From Marthasterias glacialis (taxonomy: Eukaryota > Echinodermata > Asteroidea > Forcipulatida > Asteriidae), in NCBI GenBank assembly GCA_911728455.2, contig OU452224.1, forward strand, positions 4,774,001-4,838,000: a stretch of 64,000 nucleotides of DNA. The letters run 5' to 3'. The position numbers were made by a program, and so were the translations under genes. Position 1 is the stretch's first letter; every line of letters starts with the position of its first letter. Shown in pieces: positions 21,141 to 32,161 of the stretch. The notes beneath the pieces are model-generated. The model did not search any database, was not told the DNA's origin, and was given only the letters and a program-made list of their open reading frames with translations.

Positions 21141-22370
21141 TAATTCTGCTTGGCTAGCTAGAGGGTACGTAATTCTGCTTGGTTAGCTAGAGGGTACGTA
21201 ATTCTGCTTGGCTAGCTAGAGGGTACGTAATTCTGCTTGGCTAGCTAGAGGGTACGTAATTCTGCTTGGCTAGCTAGAGGGTGCGTAATTCTGCTTGGCT
21301 AGCTAGAGGGTACATAATTCTGCTTGGCTAGCTAGAGGGTACTTAATTCTGCTTGGCTAGCTAGAGGGTACGTAATTCTGCTTGGCTAGCTAGAGGGTAC
21401 GTAATTCTGCTTGGCTAGCTAGAGGGTACGTAATTCTGCTTGGCTAGCTAGAGGGTACGTAATTCTGCTTGGCTAGCTAGAGGGTACGTAATTCTGCTTG
21501 GCTAGCTAGAGGGTACGTAATTCTGCTTGGCTAGCTAGAGGGTGCGTAATTCTGCTTGGCTAGCTAGAGGGTACGTAATTCTGCTTGGCTAGCTAGAGGG
21601 TACTTAATTCTGCTTGGCTAGCTAGAGGGTACGTAATTCTGCTTGGCTAGCTAGAGGGTACGTAATTCTGCTTGGCTAGCTAGAGGGTACGTAATTCTGC
21701 TTGGCTAGCTAGAGGGTACGTAATTCTGCTTGGCTAGCTAGAGGGTACGTAATTCTGCTTGGCTAGCTAGAGGGTACGTAATTCTGCTTGGCTAGCTAGA
21801 GGGTACGTAATTCTGCTTGGCTAGCTAGAGGGTACGTAATTCTGCTTGGCTAGCTAGAGGGTACGTAATTCTTCTTGGCTAGCTAGAGGGTACGTAATTC
21901 TGCTTGGCTAGCTAGAGGGTACGTAATTCTGCTTGGCTAGCTAGAGGGTACGTAATTCTGCTTGGCTAGCTAGAGGGTAATTCTTCTTGGCTAGCTAGAG
22001 GGTACATAATTCTTCTTGGCTAGCTAGAGGGTACATGTACGTAATTCTGCTTGGCTAGCTAGAGGAGTACGTAATTCTGCTTGGCTAGCTAGAGGGTACG
22101 TAATTCTGCTTGGCTAGCTAGAGGGTACGTAATTCTGCTTGGCTAGCTAGAGGGTACGTAATTCTTCTTGGCTAGCTAGAGGGTACGTAATTCTTCTTGG
22201 CTAGCTAGAGGGTACGTAATTCTGCTTGGCTAGCTAGAGGGTACGTAATTCTTCTTGGCTAGCTAGAGGGTACGTAATTCTGCTTGGCTAGCTAGAGGGT
22301 ACGTAATTCTGCTTGGCTAGCTAGAGGGTACGTAATTCTTCTTGGCTAGCTAGAGGGTACGTAATTCTGG
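21141..22370. repeat. 29-bp minisatellite, about 42 copies
   Basis: Unit TAATTCTGCTTGGCTAGCTA followed by GAGGGTACG. Most copies are identical. Variants are TGCTT to TTCTT and TACG to TGCG, TACT or TACA. Register slips occur at about 21976 (unit loses ACGT) and 22033 (extra ACATGT). The unit holds the palindrome CTAGCTAG. The 29-nt period is not a multiple of three, and TAG/TAA recur, so it is non-coding. Confidence 0.97.
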
Positions 22371-22480
22371 AGTGTGGAAAATCACTCGGGATCAGGATGT
22401 TTTAAAATGTTTTAAAAAAAGGGGGAAATTTCAAAAACTTCCCCATTCATATAAATTTTGTATTCACAAAAGATAGTTAG

Positions 22481-23259
22481 TAATAGACCGATTGCGCGAC
22501 AATGTTTACATGCGGTCACGTGACCCCCCTATCAGCCGTCATACAGCTGATGAAAAAATATGTGTAAAAGCATCTATAGGCGGTGACACAGTGAGTACGA
22601 AAACAGTCGATTTTACTTTCGTTAAGCGATGAATTAGTTAATCAGCCTCTTTATTTAAAATAGTATGTTGTGGCATTAATTTAAATCACATCTCGGTTTC
22701 ATAATTTAACAGGATTCTACTAAAAAGAGTTTTTTTTAGCCATGCACTAACGGCGTCGGATGACTTATGTAGCCACCCGTGTGTTATTTTGTTTGTAATG
22801 TTGGCCTAAATCACTGTAAAGAAGGGTAAAGAACGTTGGAAAAGTGAGCATTAATACCTAGCCTTGCAGAATTTCAAATAATAGGCAACGACACAGTTTT
22901 GGAAAGCAATTTCTTTGGAGGATTTCAGCTTCAAAACTTTGAAATTTTTGTGTTGAAAAGTGTGGCCTAACATTCTGTCGCGCGCTGTACACATCGTGCA
23001 CATTTATACGGTACTTTTTTACAATTTTCAAGACTTGCTGGAACTGTCCTTACTGGCTTTATTCAGCCACTTAGAAGGTCTTTGGTACAAACTCTGGAAT
23101 ATCTGTCACAGATTTCGAGCAAGAAAAGCCTCAATCGAATAAACTAAATGCATTAATCATCGTGTACCGTACCACCCTTTCCTATGGAGGATTACGTGTG
23201 TGTTTACATTTTATACCCAACAGGGGTCACGTGACGTAGGTCGCGCAATCAGTCTATTA
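22481..23259. mobile_element. TIR element (MITE-like)
   Basis: TIRs TAATAGACCGATTGCGCGAC and its reverse complement at 23240-23259 (19 of 20), followed inward on both sides by a TCACGTGACCCC block. 779 bp, with no ORF of note. The interior (22680-23130) is related to the arms of the foldback at 29163-29960 and, inverted, to 24830-25090. A target duplication could not be fixed. Confidence 0.65.
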
Positions 23260-24510
23260 AATTAGACCCAGTTAACTGGGGCGTTAAGTACTCCCTCTCT
23301 CGTACACTAACGCCCCAGATATAATGTAATGCCAAGAATATGAAATGGAAACAAAAGTCGGCCAAAATCATGCCAAACACTTTACAAAATATCTTGAACA
23401 GCGCCTACCTCCTTCTCCAAAATGTCAAAGACGAACTTATGGGGCTTTAATAGTACTCACGATCATATGGGGGCTGCAAATTCGTGAAAATCTGACGCGA
23501 CTCCCATGTACAAGTCCGAGTAAAAATGCTTTAACGCTAGCTGCAAACGTGTGCTGCAACGTTAATTCAATTGACAGCCATACAAGAAGACGGGGTACAC
23601 GACGTTATCGTGACCGTCGCGACGGTCACGATACCGTCGTGTCCCCCGCCTTCGCGTACAGTCTAGTAAGGCCATGATGGCCGCCGTTGTAGCGCGCTTT
23701 TACACGGTTTCTAACAGAATCACACAGCATAGCCGACGTAGCAGGATGCCTGACTAGTAGTAGTAATTATGAAAACATGTGGGAAGCTGTCGTCTGCTCG
23801 GTTTTCGGGGCAATTTTGAATGCGGTTTTTCAGGTTCAAAAACTAAAAATTAGGCTTTGCTAAATTCAATGATATTATGAAATAATTAATGCTACATGGA
23901 ATAAGATTTTTAATTTCCCACCAGTCGGGCAAGTTTCGCTCTTTTACGAAGCGTTTAAATTGCGGTCGCAATTTCTGTAGGACACCCCTGCACTCCATTT
24001 TGGACTGATCTAGCAGTAGCAGGTAAACGAATTTAAGCGCAAAATAGTAACTGCGTAAATTGAAAACTAGGCTGCGCAATTTTGAAATTATGCTCAATCG
24101 CCCTGGTAAGTTTTGTACTTGCGCAGGCAACTCTTGAACCTGCGCGGGTTTTTACTTGTAAGTGCGGTGTTCAAAATTACAACCTGACTGATGAACATCT
24201 CGGACAGTCTTTGGTAAGTTTTTGCTCGTTTTTTCTTGCAAATATTTTCTTGATAATGTTTTAAGCATCCTCAATTAATTCATTACACATTGAAGATCAA
24301 ATTTTCAAAGTGTTAGTACGATTGATAGTGTCAAATTCTCAAAAAAAGAGTTTAGCTCCCAGTTACTGGGTCTAACTCTAATTACGAATCATCGCAACTA
24401 ACGTTACTGAGTGTCTAAGTCATTATAATTATAAGTAAGAAGTGTACTACTTTACTACTACTACTATACTACAGTAGTAGTACTGGTACTAGTAAACTAA
24501 CTTATAACTA
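23260..24510. other. CpG-richer spacer with short palindromes
   Basis: Contains a 28-bp perfect palindrome at 23606-23633 centred on TCGCGA, inside a longer imperfect hairpin (23592-23646). A CTGGGGCGTTA/TAACGCCCCAG inverted pair lies near 23276-23320. A 110-codon frame (23345-23677) runs through the palindrome and has no recognised domain. Simple ACT/AGT repeats lie near 24450-24495. Confidence 0.45.
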
Positions 24511-24706
24511 GCCCCATACATTGTGTCAATACGCTGGACTGCCTCCGCTTCTTGGCCCAACTAACCCTGTCCTTTAAAACCATACATCAACTTTCGAATC
24601 GAGACTTACTTTGTTTGGCAAATTTATCCCTCAATGGTTTTAAAGGAAAGGGTTCGTTTGGCCAAGAAGCGGAGGTAGTCCAGCGTATTGGCAAAATGTA
24701 TGGGGC
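24511..24706. repeat. Long hairpin with 72-bp arms
   Basis: 24511-24582 and 24635-24706 are inverted copies (about 90% identical by eye) with a 52-nt loop. Arms start GCCCCATACATT and include CGCTTCTTGGCC. Probably a MITE-type foldback. Confidence 0.75.
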
Positions 24707-24829
24707 TAAACTACAACTAGCACTGGCAATCATGCACTGCACTGCCAGTAGCACAATATACACTACAAATTTAACACAATTAACACATGAATAAACGACA
24801 GACGACCACGATCACACACTTTTCAACCA

Positions 24830-25090
24830 TGTCAGCTCAAGAATTTAACAGTTTTGAAGCTGAATCATCAAAGGAAATTGCTTTCCAAAACTGTGCTTGT
24901 GTTATCGCTTTGTCGATTTGAATTTTTGCAAGGCATGGTATTAAATGCTCACTTTCCCAACGTTCTTTACCCTTTTTTACAGTGATTTAGGCCTATTGTC
25001 ATTGAGTATTGTTTACAGTGATTTAGGCCTACATTTCAAACAGAAATCATGTACATGTTGAACTTAAGGCGGGTGGCTACAGCAGTCTGC
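24830..25090 (-). mobile_element. Inverted partial copy of the 22.7-kb element
   Basis: Sequence from TTTGAAGCTGAATC through AAATGCTCACTTTCCCAACG and TACAGTGATTTAGGCC is the reverse complement of 22790-22945 with scattered mismatches. Non-coding. Confidence 0.55.
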
Positions 25091-25327
25091 ACTAATGACG
25101 TCACTTTTGCCTAAAAATTCCTGGACGTCAGACAAACATTCCACCACTCCCGTGATCACCGCATCAGCATGCCAGACCACAGTAGTACACTAGATACATG
25201 TAGTACAGTAGTACTCCTACTAGACATGCTAGAACTAGTATTGAGGTTCGTTCCGCTATCGGCTCCACAAACCTCATTGAGTCAATAGTCATAGAGTAGA
25301 CCCAGTAACTGGGGCGTTATGTAGTAT

Positions 25328-25405
25328 TCCCTCTCTGACAAATTTGTCTGGCGGTCGTACACTAACGTTAGTGTACGACCGCCAGACAAATTTGTCAGAG
25401 AGGGA
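25328..25405. repeat. Perfect 78-bp palindrome
   Basis: 25328-25366 is exactly the reverse complement of 25367-25405 with no spacer (centre AAC/GTT). Imperfect arms extend to about 25315 and 25434 (GTTATGTAGTA and TACTACATAAC). It sits next to a TAGACCCAGTAACTGGGGCG motif also found at 23264 and, inverted, near 24355. Confidence 0.9.
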
Positions 25406-25611
25406 GTAACGTTACTACATAACGTCTAACGTTTGTCATAGAGGTACATGTACAAAATCCTGTTCGAAACTTTCGGCCCTTCACATTTACATGGCTACCA
25501 GCTACAGTTCTTATTTGAAATCAGATCTCGCCAAAATTAGGCTCTATGTGTTCTTTGAACTCTCATTGAGCGTTGCATAGGTTCAGAAAATCCACTCCGC
25601 AAACTAAAAGT

Positions 25612-25942
25612 TTTTAAAAAGTGATACATTCTCACCGTAATTCAGATCCCATTCAAACAGTGTTACAAAAAGTATGGCTGTGCAGTTGCAAAATTAACTG
25701 ATATGCGGTGCGCAGCTGCGCTGGTCCTATGGGCTGGTTCCGAGTACCAGTTAATTTTGCAACTCCACCGCCTACTCCTAGAACTACGAGGTTCATTCCG
25801 CTGTCGACTCTACGTTCGTGGAGTCGGTAGTGGAACGAACCTCACAGTTCGAGGATTATCCACTGCCATACTTGTTGTAACACTGTTTGAATGGGATCTG
25901 AATTACGGTTATAATTTAGGTGAGAATTTATCACTTTTTAAC
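25612..25942. repeat. Nested-hairpin foldback element
   Basis: The outer arms (GTGATACATTCTCACC... and ...GGTGAGAATTTATCAC) carry an inverted TTCAGATCCCATTCAAACAG block. Inside are GCAAAATTAACTG paired with its complement (25687-25762) and a GAGGTTCATTCC / GGAACGAACCTC pair (25789-25845). A related inner hairpin lies at 25241-25278. No ORF function. Confidence 0.65.
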
Positions 25943-26165
25943 AACTCAGGCAATTATCGGCCACCAGGCCCCTCATCGGTTTTAAACAATAGTTAAAAAC
26001 CTCTTCATCACACCTTTATTCCCTTAATAGTAACTGTGTTATTATTACCAAAAGCCAACTTTTGGTGTGACTCTGTCGGTCATGGCATGTATTTTGCACA
26101 TGGTTTTCCATCAACTCAGATGACGTAGCTAGTAGTACATGTAGTAGTACCAACAAGTCAATAGG

Positions 26166-26310
26166 TCACAGATTGAAACGACATTCGATGTGCTGATTGG
26201 CCTCCTTGGGCATGTTGTAAGCATTGGTTGCGCAATTGGTCTTGCGCTTTTGGACCTGACCTTCACAGATTGAAACGACATTCGATGTGCTGATTGGCCT
26301 CCTTGGGCAA
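26166..26310. repeat. Direct duplication of a transposon end
   Basis: CACAGATTGAAACGACATTC followed by GATGTGCTGATTGGCCTCCT occurs at 26166 and again at 26266, 100 bp apart. The second copy is the left arm of the long inverted repeat described next. Confidence 0.75.
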
Positions 26311-26479
26311 GTTGAGAAACCCCCAGAACTAAAATTTGATGTCATTCGCTTACAGTAATTGTTTTTTGAAATATGGGTCAAGGAACTTTTGACTAATTTG
26401 TTTTTTGTTTTTTTATTGTTCACTGAAAGTCTCGGGAGTAGAGTTCTGTGGGGAGTTATGGTGGAGAACTACGAATACA

Positions 26480-27640
26480 GGCTTTCTTAATTTGTATGCA
26501 ATTGACACTGTGCTTTTTCTAGACGGTTCAGAAAGCTCTCTGAAAGGGCCCATGAAGAGGTTTTTTGTCACGGAACATTTTTGTGGCTTAATATATGGTT
26601 TGAAATTAACAAAACATAGTATTGACTATTTTGATGTGTCTGTTATGCGTTAATGCACTTTAATTGAGCCCCGAAAATGTGTGCCATCTGATTGCGCAAT
26701 GATCCATGACGGAGGCTGTGGTAAAACGTTTCAAAGGCAGCTCTGGTGCCGAGTGGTCAACAATGCATTGTATGTTATTGTCACACACATGGTCCTGGTC
26801 AGCCGTTCCACTGTCTATGTCACATATTTTATGTTATTGAAAAAGGGTGGGCGGAGCACGACAACCCCCCTAATTTTAGAAATCGTTATTTCTAAGATTA
26901 ATACGCATGTAAAAAATGTGGAAAAAGTAAAGATATACTATAATGGGCATACTTAATTTTTTAAACCAATAAAAAAAAATAGTTCATGGGACCTTTAACA
27001 CTAACAGTAACAGAGCCTTTGAACTCATGGAGAATTTTGTTGTTATGTCAAGCCTTCAATTTAATATCGAAAAAAACACATGCAGTGTGGATTGGAGGGA
27101 ATACATGGTAAAGGCTGGCAAAAAAGTGTTTGTTCAAATATCAATGATAACTGGGTTGGTCCTCACGATAGTTTTAGAGCTTTAGGCATTGATTTTCCAA
27201 CTAATCTTGAAAGTATGATGGACATGAATTACTGCAAGGTTTTGGATTCTATTGATGGATTAATTGGGTAGTGGTCTAAACAGAACCTTTACTGGAATGA
27301 AATCTCTTCATTTGTCCTAGCTTACTTTTTTAATTCTAACACTCCCTGATCCTCCAAAAATATTTATTAAGATTCTTGATTCTAGGCTGTATTAGTTTAT
27401 TTTGAAAGGGGCTGACAGAGTTACTAGACATGAAATGATTCAGAACTACAGGCAAATTGGGCTTAAAATGGTGGGCATTCGTTGTGTTACTTTACTTGAA
27501 CGAAAATTTAGAAAGGAAAAAAATGTATACGCCCTGCAGACTTATATCAGACTACTGTTTTATGAGCAATTTGGATACAGAATTTTTGCTTTATCGCATT
27601 AAAGAAAATGGTCACTTTTGGGGATTTGGCGAAACGTACT
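26480..27640 (+). pseudogene. LINE reverse-transcriptase relic
   Basis: LYAIDTVLFLDGSESSLKG corresponds to the YADD motif region of LINE RTs, here mutated to YAID. After an inserted element it continues with QFNIEKTHAVWIG (shifted frame), SFRALGIDFPTNLESMMDMN, LTLPDPPKIFIKILDS and VTRHEMIQNYRQIGLKM, i.e. the thumb region of L1/Tx1-like elements. Several stops and frameshifts; inactive. Confidence 0.7.
26545..26994. mobile_element. MITE inserted in the LINE relic
   Basis: AGGGCCCATGAA at the left and TTCATGGGACCT at the right are inverted repeats. They interrupt the LINE reading right after SSLKG, and the LINE resumes at 26995. A GT-rich non-coding interior. The target duplication is unclear. 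Confidence 0.55.
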
Positions 27641-28767
27641 AACATTTGGCTGTTGAAGGCGTTTGATTGGTGAAAAAATACATGACATCTTTAGGTGGTA
27701 TTGGTTGCTGGTGTGATTGCGCAATTACAGATTATATAGTACAGCGAGCATGCTATCCTCATGCATGGAGATGGTTGAAGGTCTAGAGACCAAGTGCAAT
27801 ACAGCAACAACAAAAATGCCGAGATCGATGTGCTTTTGAAGGCTGCTCAACAGTACAAGGAGCAGTAATAAATATTATAATATCAGCTTTTTCAATTTTC
27901 TGGCTGATTTAGATATTTTTGAAGGAATGAGTACGTTTTGTAAAATAAAAAACCCTTGACGAACCTGCTCCGATTTCAGCAGGGACGAAGCAGCCCACTT
28001 GACTGCTGAGTCAGGCATACAACTTCTCAGCTGATCAGCTGATTTCCTTGCTTATGGTTTGTCAGCTGTGCCATTGAAAACTATAATCACAATATAAAGT
28101 TTTGCTGTTCCTGGCATTTTCTTCTCTTTTTGAAAAACTGCTAGTGCATGTCTGTACTGTACGTACAGTGCAAGCCTGGTTCGTCAAATTCGGATTCACC
28201 TTGCAAACTACTGAAAAAGGGTCGGCAGTTCCAACACAATGAAGGCTTTGAAATATTGCCACAATGTGATCATGGAAACAAGCCGATAATCCAGGAGTTG
28301 AGAGGGTCAAACGAACGAAAAAGAATTAGAGGGAGCAAACAAAACACGAGTAAGTGTTTGGTATGTATGTATATGCCCTCTGGGAACAGTAGGCCTATAA
28401 CGGAAACTGTGCTGTGGGATTTCACTGTGTTGGTTGGAAGGCAGCTAAAGTAGTCAGCGTTGGTAGTCGCCAAGTTCATTTCTGTATTTTATTTATGAAA
28501 TATATGTTATGTTTGCTAGTCCCATTTACTGCATTCTGTTATATGAATTTGAAAATTATGCATTTTGAAAGATACAGATTTTCACAAATTAAGGTCAAAT
28601 GTCAAACTTTTATGTAATTTTTTTGTTGTACATGATATGATTTCGATTTCATTTATGAAATGAAGGCCATTTAAAAAGCTTTCAAATGATGTAAAGTATG
28701 TCTCTGTAGGTGCTTTGCTTTTTGAGATACACCATGTACAGCTGTCCAAATATAGATGGTCATGCTG
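27641..28767. other. Interior of the inverted-repeat unit, no gene recognised
   Basis: Unique sequence between the LINE relic and the right inverted repeat. A 101-codon plus-strand frame (28148-28453) has no domain. A GATCAGCTGATC-type palindrome lies near 28030. Confidence 0.3.
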
Positions 28768-28954
28768 ATTAGTCAAAAGTTCCGTGACCCCTATCTCAAC
28801 AAACAATTAAGCAAATGACATCAAATTTTGGTTCTGGGAGTTTCTCAAGGAGTCCAATCAGCGCACCGAATGTCATTTCAATCTGTGACGGTCAGGTCCA
28901 AAAAGCGTGTTGAATTGACACAGAATGATCCTATAGCCCCCCCCCCCAAAAAAA

Positions 28955-29080
28955 AATAATAATAATAAATAAATAAATAAATATATAAATAAATAAATAA
29001 ATAAAAAAATGAATAAAATAAATAAATAAATAAATGAATTAATAAAAATTTATAAATAAATAAATAAATAAATAAACAGA
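28955..29080. repeat. (AAAT)n microsatellite
   Basis: Runs of AATAAATAAATA with interruptions, preceded by a C tract (28939) and AATAATAAT. Simple sequence only. Confidence 0.9.
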
Positions 29081-29162
29081 AAAAACAAAAATCAAGGCTT
29101 TTGGCAATAATAGCACAGTAACTAAGCCCTTTTATTAAAGTTGTCTGTTGTGACATTGATTT

Positions 29163-29960
29163 TAATCACATCTGTTTCATAAACTATATTCTACGTCAAA
29201 ATGTTTTTTTTAAGCTATGCACTACCAGCGTTGGACGACGATGTAGCTTCCGCATATGATTTTGTTTGTGATTTAAATCCCTGCAAAAAGAAGTAAAGAA
29301 TGTTGGAAAAGTGAGCATTTATACGGAATGTCAGATATAGACAAAGGAGTTACACAGTTTTGGAAAGCCTTTTCTGTGGATGATTTCAGCTGCAAAGTTG
29401 TGAAATTCTTGCCTTAAAAAGTATTTGATCGTGGTCTTCTGGCCCAAACGTTTTGTTGTGCAAACTAGCAGTAGTCGTGACCATATTGTTCCTTTGTAGA
29501 ATTCCCAAGGCTTGCTAAAACTGGCCTTACTGGCTTTATTCACTCACTCAATTGTCTCTTGAATAAACTCCAAAATTCACAGATTTCGAGAAAGAAAAGC
29601 CTCGATCGAATAAACAAATTGACTGAGTGAAGCCAGGATGGACAGTTCCAGCAAGTCTTGGAAATTCTACAACGATCTAGTGTTTCTGTGGTAGTACTAC
29701 TACTACATGTACTACTATTAGGTCCATGACGAAATGTTTGCACCAGACGACTGTGATCACATCCTTTACAGCACAAGAATTTCACAATGTTTAAGCTAAA
29801 ATCACCCAAAGAAAAAGATTTTCCAAATTGTGTGATCCTTTTTCTATTTGAAATTCAGCAAGGCTAGGTATAAATGTTCACTTCTTTGACATTCTTTACT
29901 TTATTTTACAGTGATTTACATTACAATCAAAATCACAGGCAGCTGGATACATGGTCTTCT
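29163..29960. mobile_element. Foldback element with ~350-bp arms
   Basis: The left arm (about 29163-29605) and right arm (about 29620-29960) are diverged inverted copies. AAGCCTTTTCTGTGGATGAT pairs with the ATCACCCAAAGAAAAAGATT region, and both ends carry the AAAGAATGTTGGAAAAGTGA type sequence. The left arm is homologous to 22680-23130. It abuts the start of gene B homology at about 30035. Confidence 0.6.
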
Positions 29961-30206
29961 AATGTCAGTAGTGCATTATTCAAAATAAACCTGTACACAC
30001 TGTAACCATGTAGATTCTTGTCATATATAGGGTAACACAGGCACGCACTGTGCACAGTTCTAAATTCGCCATGCATCAAAATTTTCTTTTAAATTTCTTT
30101 GATTTTTGCTCTCAAAATTAGTTTTGTCAAACAATGTGACTTTGAAATGGATTAGGACTACTGACAACATCAGTGAAGATGTTTCTTCTTTTTGACTGTT
30201 GGGTGA

Positions 30207-30246
30207 ATGAGCCTGGTTAAAGCACTGATTGGTCCTGGAATTGAAG
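30207..30246 (+). pseudogene. Gene B exon 1
   Basis: Identical organisation to gene A exon 1: ATG directly after an in-frame TGA, 40 nt, donor GTAAGA. Confidence 0.5.
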
Positions 30247-30563
30247 GTAAGACTGCATCAAATTACTGACCAGTCTTTCTTGAACTTTGACATAATAAAT
30301 GGTTCATTAAAAATGTACCATTCGCTGCCAGAAGGAGAATAAAAAACACCAGGTACAAAAGTAATATAGATGTTAAAACTGTCTGATTTAAAAACGTTTG
30401 TAAACACTACATGACGCAATTCTTTTTTAATGCAACAGAAAAAGGTGGAGGAGCAAGGGAGTAAGGTCAGAAAGGAGAGTGGAATTTGAGGTTAGAAAAA
30501 GTGGAAACAGAAAACTTAACATACATTATTTAAACAAAAGAGAATAAACATTTTTTTAAGCAG

Positions 30564-30884
30564 GTGCTAAAATGAAAGAGAGGTTGGGGGGGGGGGGGGG
30601 GGGGGGTGCCAGAAAAACATTCACTCAGAAGTAGATTGGTTTTTTTTAACCATAGACAAGAATGATGAACATAGACGAAATCTGTCAACTGAGAAAAGAT
30701 CTTTGTTTGATTGCTAAGATTCTGTCAGATATGGCTGACCGCAGTGAGGAGACCATGGAAGAAGAGGAATTGGCCAGGCAATCTCAAGAACCAGAACCAA
30801 GATCAGTGGCTGTTGCTGAAAACATTCAACCCTTGCCTGAAACAAGAGACTTAATGAGAGCAGGAAACACACAAATGCTTCAAG
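30564..30884 (+). pseudogene. Gene B exon 2, poly-G tract and stop
   Basis: Acceptor AAGCAG/GT, then GCTAAAATG, then 21 G (30586-30606). The frame then reads into TAG at 30632. An extra segment (GATGAACATAG) creates an alternative acceptor at 30674 that would restore phase 1 into LRKDLCLIAKIL. Ends CAAG/GTATAA as in gene A. Confidence 0.6.
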
Positions 30885-30912
30885 GTATAAACTTATTGTG
30901 ATGACTAGAACC

Positions 30913-31064
30913 CAGTGGTGTAGCCAGCATTCTTTTGTGGATGGCGTGGGGAAAGGCACAGATATTTGTAGAGAGGGCAATTTCAATTATAGTAAATTTC
31001 ATGGTGTGCAGAGGTTGACCCGGGGAGACATTTGCCCCCATCCACCCCATTGGCTACGCCACTG
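30913..31064 (+). mobile_element. hAT-like MITE in gene B intron 2
   Basis: CAGTGGTGTAGCCA to TGGCTACGCCACTG, flanked by CTAGAACC and CTAGAATC (7 of 8). Same site as in genes A and C. Confidence 0.75.
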
Positions 31065-31862
31065 CTAGAATCAACCTGTATAGCATTTCATATTTTTATG
31101 TACAATGTAGATGAGCAGTGGTGTAATAGTGTGAGGCCTCCCTAAGATAATTTGTTTTTGAAATTAAACTTCCCCCCAAAAAAAAATAAAATAAATAAAT
31201 AACAAATTAAAAATTTACAATTGTAATAATGTTAAATTTTAACTAGTTGGAGGCAGTTTTTTTTTCCCCAGTCCAGTCCCCCCAGGCGGGATTCTTTTGG
31301 CAGAATAGCCGGAATTTTTTTTTTCCTTCGCAATACCCTTCTTGGAACAAAAGGACAAAGGTCTATAATATGGGATTACACAAAAACCGCTTCTCAACAG
31401 CCCCCAAAAATGAGTAAATGCATGTTGTATGGGACTGTGGGTGAATCGAAGCGTTACACGATGTGTGCGTGGTCCGCAGTTGACTGACCGGGCGACCTTT
31501 GTTGCGCTGGTCCAAAATGGAATAGCAAGACGACCTTCATTTCCAGGCATGTGAAACAATTGCATGTGTTCACATCATCTTGTTTCAGCTGGTTAATTCA
31601 CCTTCAAATATGGCACAATTTGAAATACCTTTTGACGTGTACCAACAGCAGACTGTTTAAAGTGTTTCAGACCAGGCAGTTTACATCAAATAGATTCTAC
31701 TTGAATGTGATTTTATACCCTGGAACTCCTTTTCATTTTGTTGGAGGGAGGGGACGGGGGTGGGTGGATGGGGCGGAAACGATGGTTTGTTATGACGTGT
31801 GCAATTGCAGACTGAACACAAAATTTTATGTACACTGAAAATTCTAAGAGTAAACTGTTGCA
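31065..31862 (+). other. Gene B intron 2, part shared with A and C
   Basis: Conserved intron sequence. It shows small deletions relative to A and C, and C/A-rich tracts. No exon with phase-1 splice sites. Confidence 0.4.
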
Positions 31863-32161
31863 TCCTTCATGTAGAAATGACTGTTTGAAAGGGCAGAGCG
31901 AAATCATACATGTAGCATGCAGAGAGATTGTGAACAGGGAAGACAGTATAGCCACAAAGTCAGTTGTTGTTTTTTTGAAAGCGTGTGCTTCAAATAGTTG
32001 TTTTTTTTTGGTGTGTGGCCTTAAAACAGTCAGAAAATGGAATACCGGTTCGCACTCAAAATGTTTCAAATACCTTTATTTTTTTAGTTTGGTGCAATCT
32101 CTGGAAGATGAGAGGCACTATGTGACGGGCTATTTTGAAACCTTTGGAGTCATATCGTTTT

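Larger units (their letters stand above)
26247..28905. mobile_element. 2.6-kb unit bounded by ~150-bp inverted repeats
   Basis: 26247-26397 and 28768-28905 are inverted copies (GCTTTTGGACCTGACC at the outer edges, GGAACTTTTGACTAAT at the inner edges), about 85% identical by eye. Between them is a LINE relic plus sequence with no known domain. This may be a composite foldback rather than a true transposon, as no transposase is seen. Confidence 0.6.

Noticed and set aside
21141-22370. Regular repeats resembling a CRISPR array
   Set aside because: Units are directly tandem with no spacers, the period is 29 bp throughout, and the sequence is eukaryotic.
23345-23677. 110-codon frame rich in Arg and Asp near its end
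   Set aside because: It runs through a perfect palindrome that creates the RRYRDRRDG run; no domain or paralogue seen.
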